Shown here piece after piece: positions 5,664-6,221 of a DNA stretch of 6,221 nucleotides. How positions within the stretch are numbered: position 1 is the first letter of the stretch; every line of letters starts with the position of its first letter. The stretch is taken from positions 1-6,221 of the forward strand of contig JAFGVG010000169.1 of NCBI GenBank assembly GCA_016938095.1. The letters run 5' to 3'. The notes beneath the pieces were generated by a model that saw nothing but the letters and a program-made list of their open reading frames with translations, was not told where the DNA came from and made no database searches. A program made the position numbers and the translations under genes. Source of the DNA: Bacteroidales bacterium. GTDB taxonomy: Bacteria; Bacteroidota; Bacteroidia; Bacteroidales; UBA10428.

Positions 5664-5707
5664 CAATATGCTTTATAGGACAATGGTAAAGATTTCGGCA
5701 ATATGCT
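5664..5707 (+). repeat. Short direct repeat after cheD
   Basis: CAATATGCT occurs at 5664-5672 and again at 5699-5707, 35 bases apart, within the slightly longer match GCCAATATGCTTT / GGCAATATGCTAT. It sits in the 92 bp gap between cheD and the PAS gene. It could be a tandem regulator-binding site or chance. Confidence 0.35.
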
Positions 5708-5754
5708 ATCAGTTTACAGGAATTTATTACCTTTAAGGAAACAATTCCCATTGC

Positions 5755-6221
5755 ATGAGATCTGTTTACCGGCGCATTGTAACACCGGAAAGTGATATTC
5801 CCTCATCAGGCGTATTAACTCGCCAATGTGTTCATTTGTACCAGGAGCTGGTGGAATTTATTGATGAGCCGTGTTTTTTGTTTTTTAACAGTCCCGAAAC
5901 CACCCTGGTGGCAAACTACCAGATGGCCCGGTTACTTGGCTACAGCACCCTCAACGATTTCTACAAGAAAGAATTGCGTTTTGACCGCCTGGTAAGCAAC
6001 AGGGAGTTACAGAAAATTACCAAAGCTACCGATGAGGTGGCAAAAAAGAAGGTAATTAAACTGGTTAAAAGCAAAATACTCCGGCGTGACGAAACCTATA
6101 TCAGTTGCCTCATTTACATAAAACCCCTGTTTGATATCGATAAACACAGTGTATACGGTTACCTGGGGACCGTGCAACTCAGCGGAATGACACCCTTCTC
6201 CATCGATAAGTCGTTGGTTCA
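5755..6221 (+). CDS. PAS-domain signalling protein, N-terminal part (3' end outside window)
   Basis: An open frame starts at ATG 5755 and runs off the right edge after 155 codons without a stop. Residues about 30-142 look like one PAS domain: ELVEFIDEPCFLFF, then VANYQMARLLGYSTLNDFYKK (52-72), the 'N..a..llGY....f' signature. After a helical stretch come ILRRDETYISCLIYIKPLFD (108-127) and VYGYLGTVQL (133-142), the closing strands normally written 'r.DGt.~w......~.d..G...g..G...DIT'. No transmembrane segment precedes it, so it is probably cytosolic. PAS domains sense ligands or redox state, or mediate dimerisation, and usually precede a histidine kinase, GGDEF or further PAS domains; the output module lies outside the window. 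An in-frame TAA at 5734-5736 and AAGGA at 5735-5739 support this start, although the AAGGA spacing of 15 bases is long. It lies in the same direction 92 bp after cheD; shared transcription is plausible. Confidence 0.8.
   Translation, partial: MRSVYRRIVTPESDIPSSGVLTRQCVHLYQELVEFIDEPCFLFFNSPETTLVANYQMARLLGYSTLNDFYKKELRFDRLVSNRELQKITKATDEVAKKKVIKLVKSKILRRDETYISCLIYIKPLFDIDKHSVYGYLGTVQLSGMTPFSIDKSLV

Noticed and set aside
5728..5735. TACCTTTA as a -7 promoter element for the PAS gene
   Set aside because: It departs from TAnnTTTG at the final G and no TTG box exists at the right distance upstream.

Overview
The window looks like a chromosomal segment of a Bacteroidota bacterium, probably Bacteroidales-like. 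The reasons are a 6-bladed beta-propeller lipoprotein of a type very common in that phylum, start sites mostly lacking a strong Shine-Dalgarno sequence, and promoter-like TAnnTTTG elements (the Bacteroidetes -7 consensus) upstream of two genes and possibly a third. I cannot place it to genus from sequence alone.

Layout, left to right. (a) 1-252 is the 3' end of a copper-type P1B ATPase running in from the left. (b) 253-653 is a non-coding stretch with a cluster of five GCAGAT hexamers and two copies of a degenerate ~40 bp repeat. (c) 654-1886 is a markedly AT-rich gene for a putative 6-bladed beta-propeller lipoprotein. A third copy of the same repeat follows it at 1975-2014, so the gene is bracketed by related repeats. 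(d) 2042-4063, minus strand, is a compact three-gene operon transcribed in the order aldo/keto reductase, YdeI/OmdA-family protein, PNPOx-like flavoprotein, with gaps of 12 and 18 bp. (e) 4064-4190 is a divergent promoter region. (f) 4191-5081 encodes a leucine-rich-repeat protein whose N-terminal half carries an HPD motif in a J-domain-like setting. (g) 5183-5662 encodes CheD, a chemoreceptor glutamine deamidase, with its own promoter and a possible 12-codon leader ORF. (h) 5755 to the right edge is the start of a PAS-domain signalling protein, cut by the window.

Functionally the window is a mosaic. The minus-strand operon looks like a small redox/stress-type housekeeping cassette. The right third is signalling: cheD followed by a PAS protein suggests a chemosensory or two-component neighbourhood continuing to the right. 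The LRR/HPD protein has no obvious functional tie to either side. No CRISPR array, tRNA, rRNA, transposase or convincing intrinsic terminator was seen. The most worthwhile leads are the HPD-LRR fusion, the repeat-bracketed AT-rich lipoprotein gene, and the cheD leader region.
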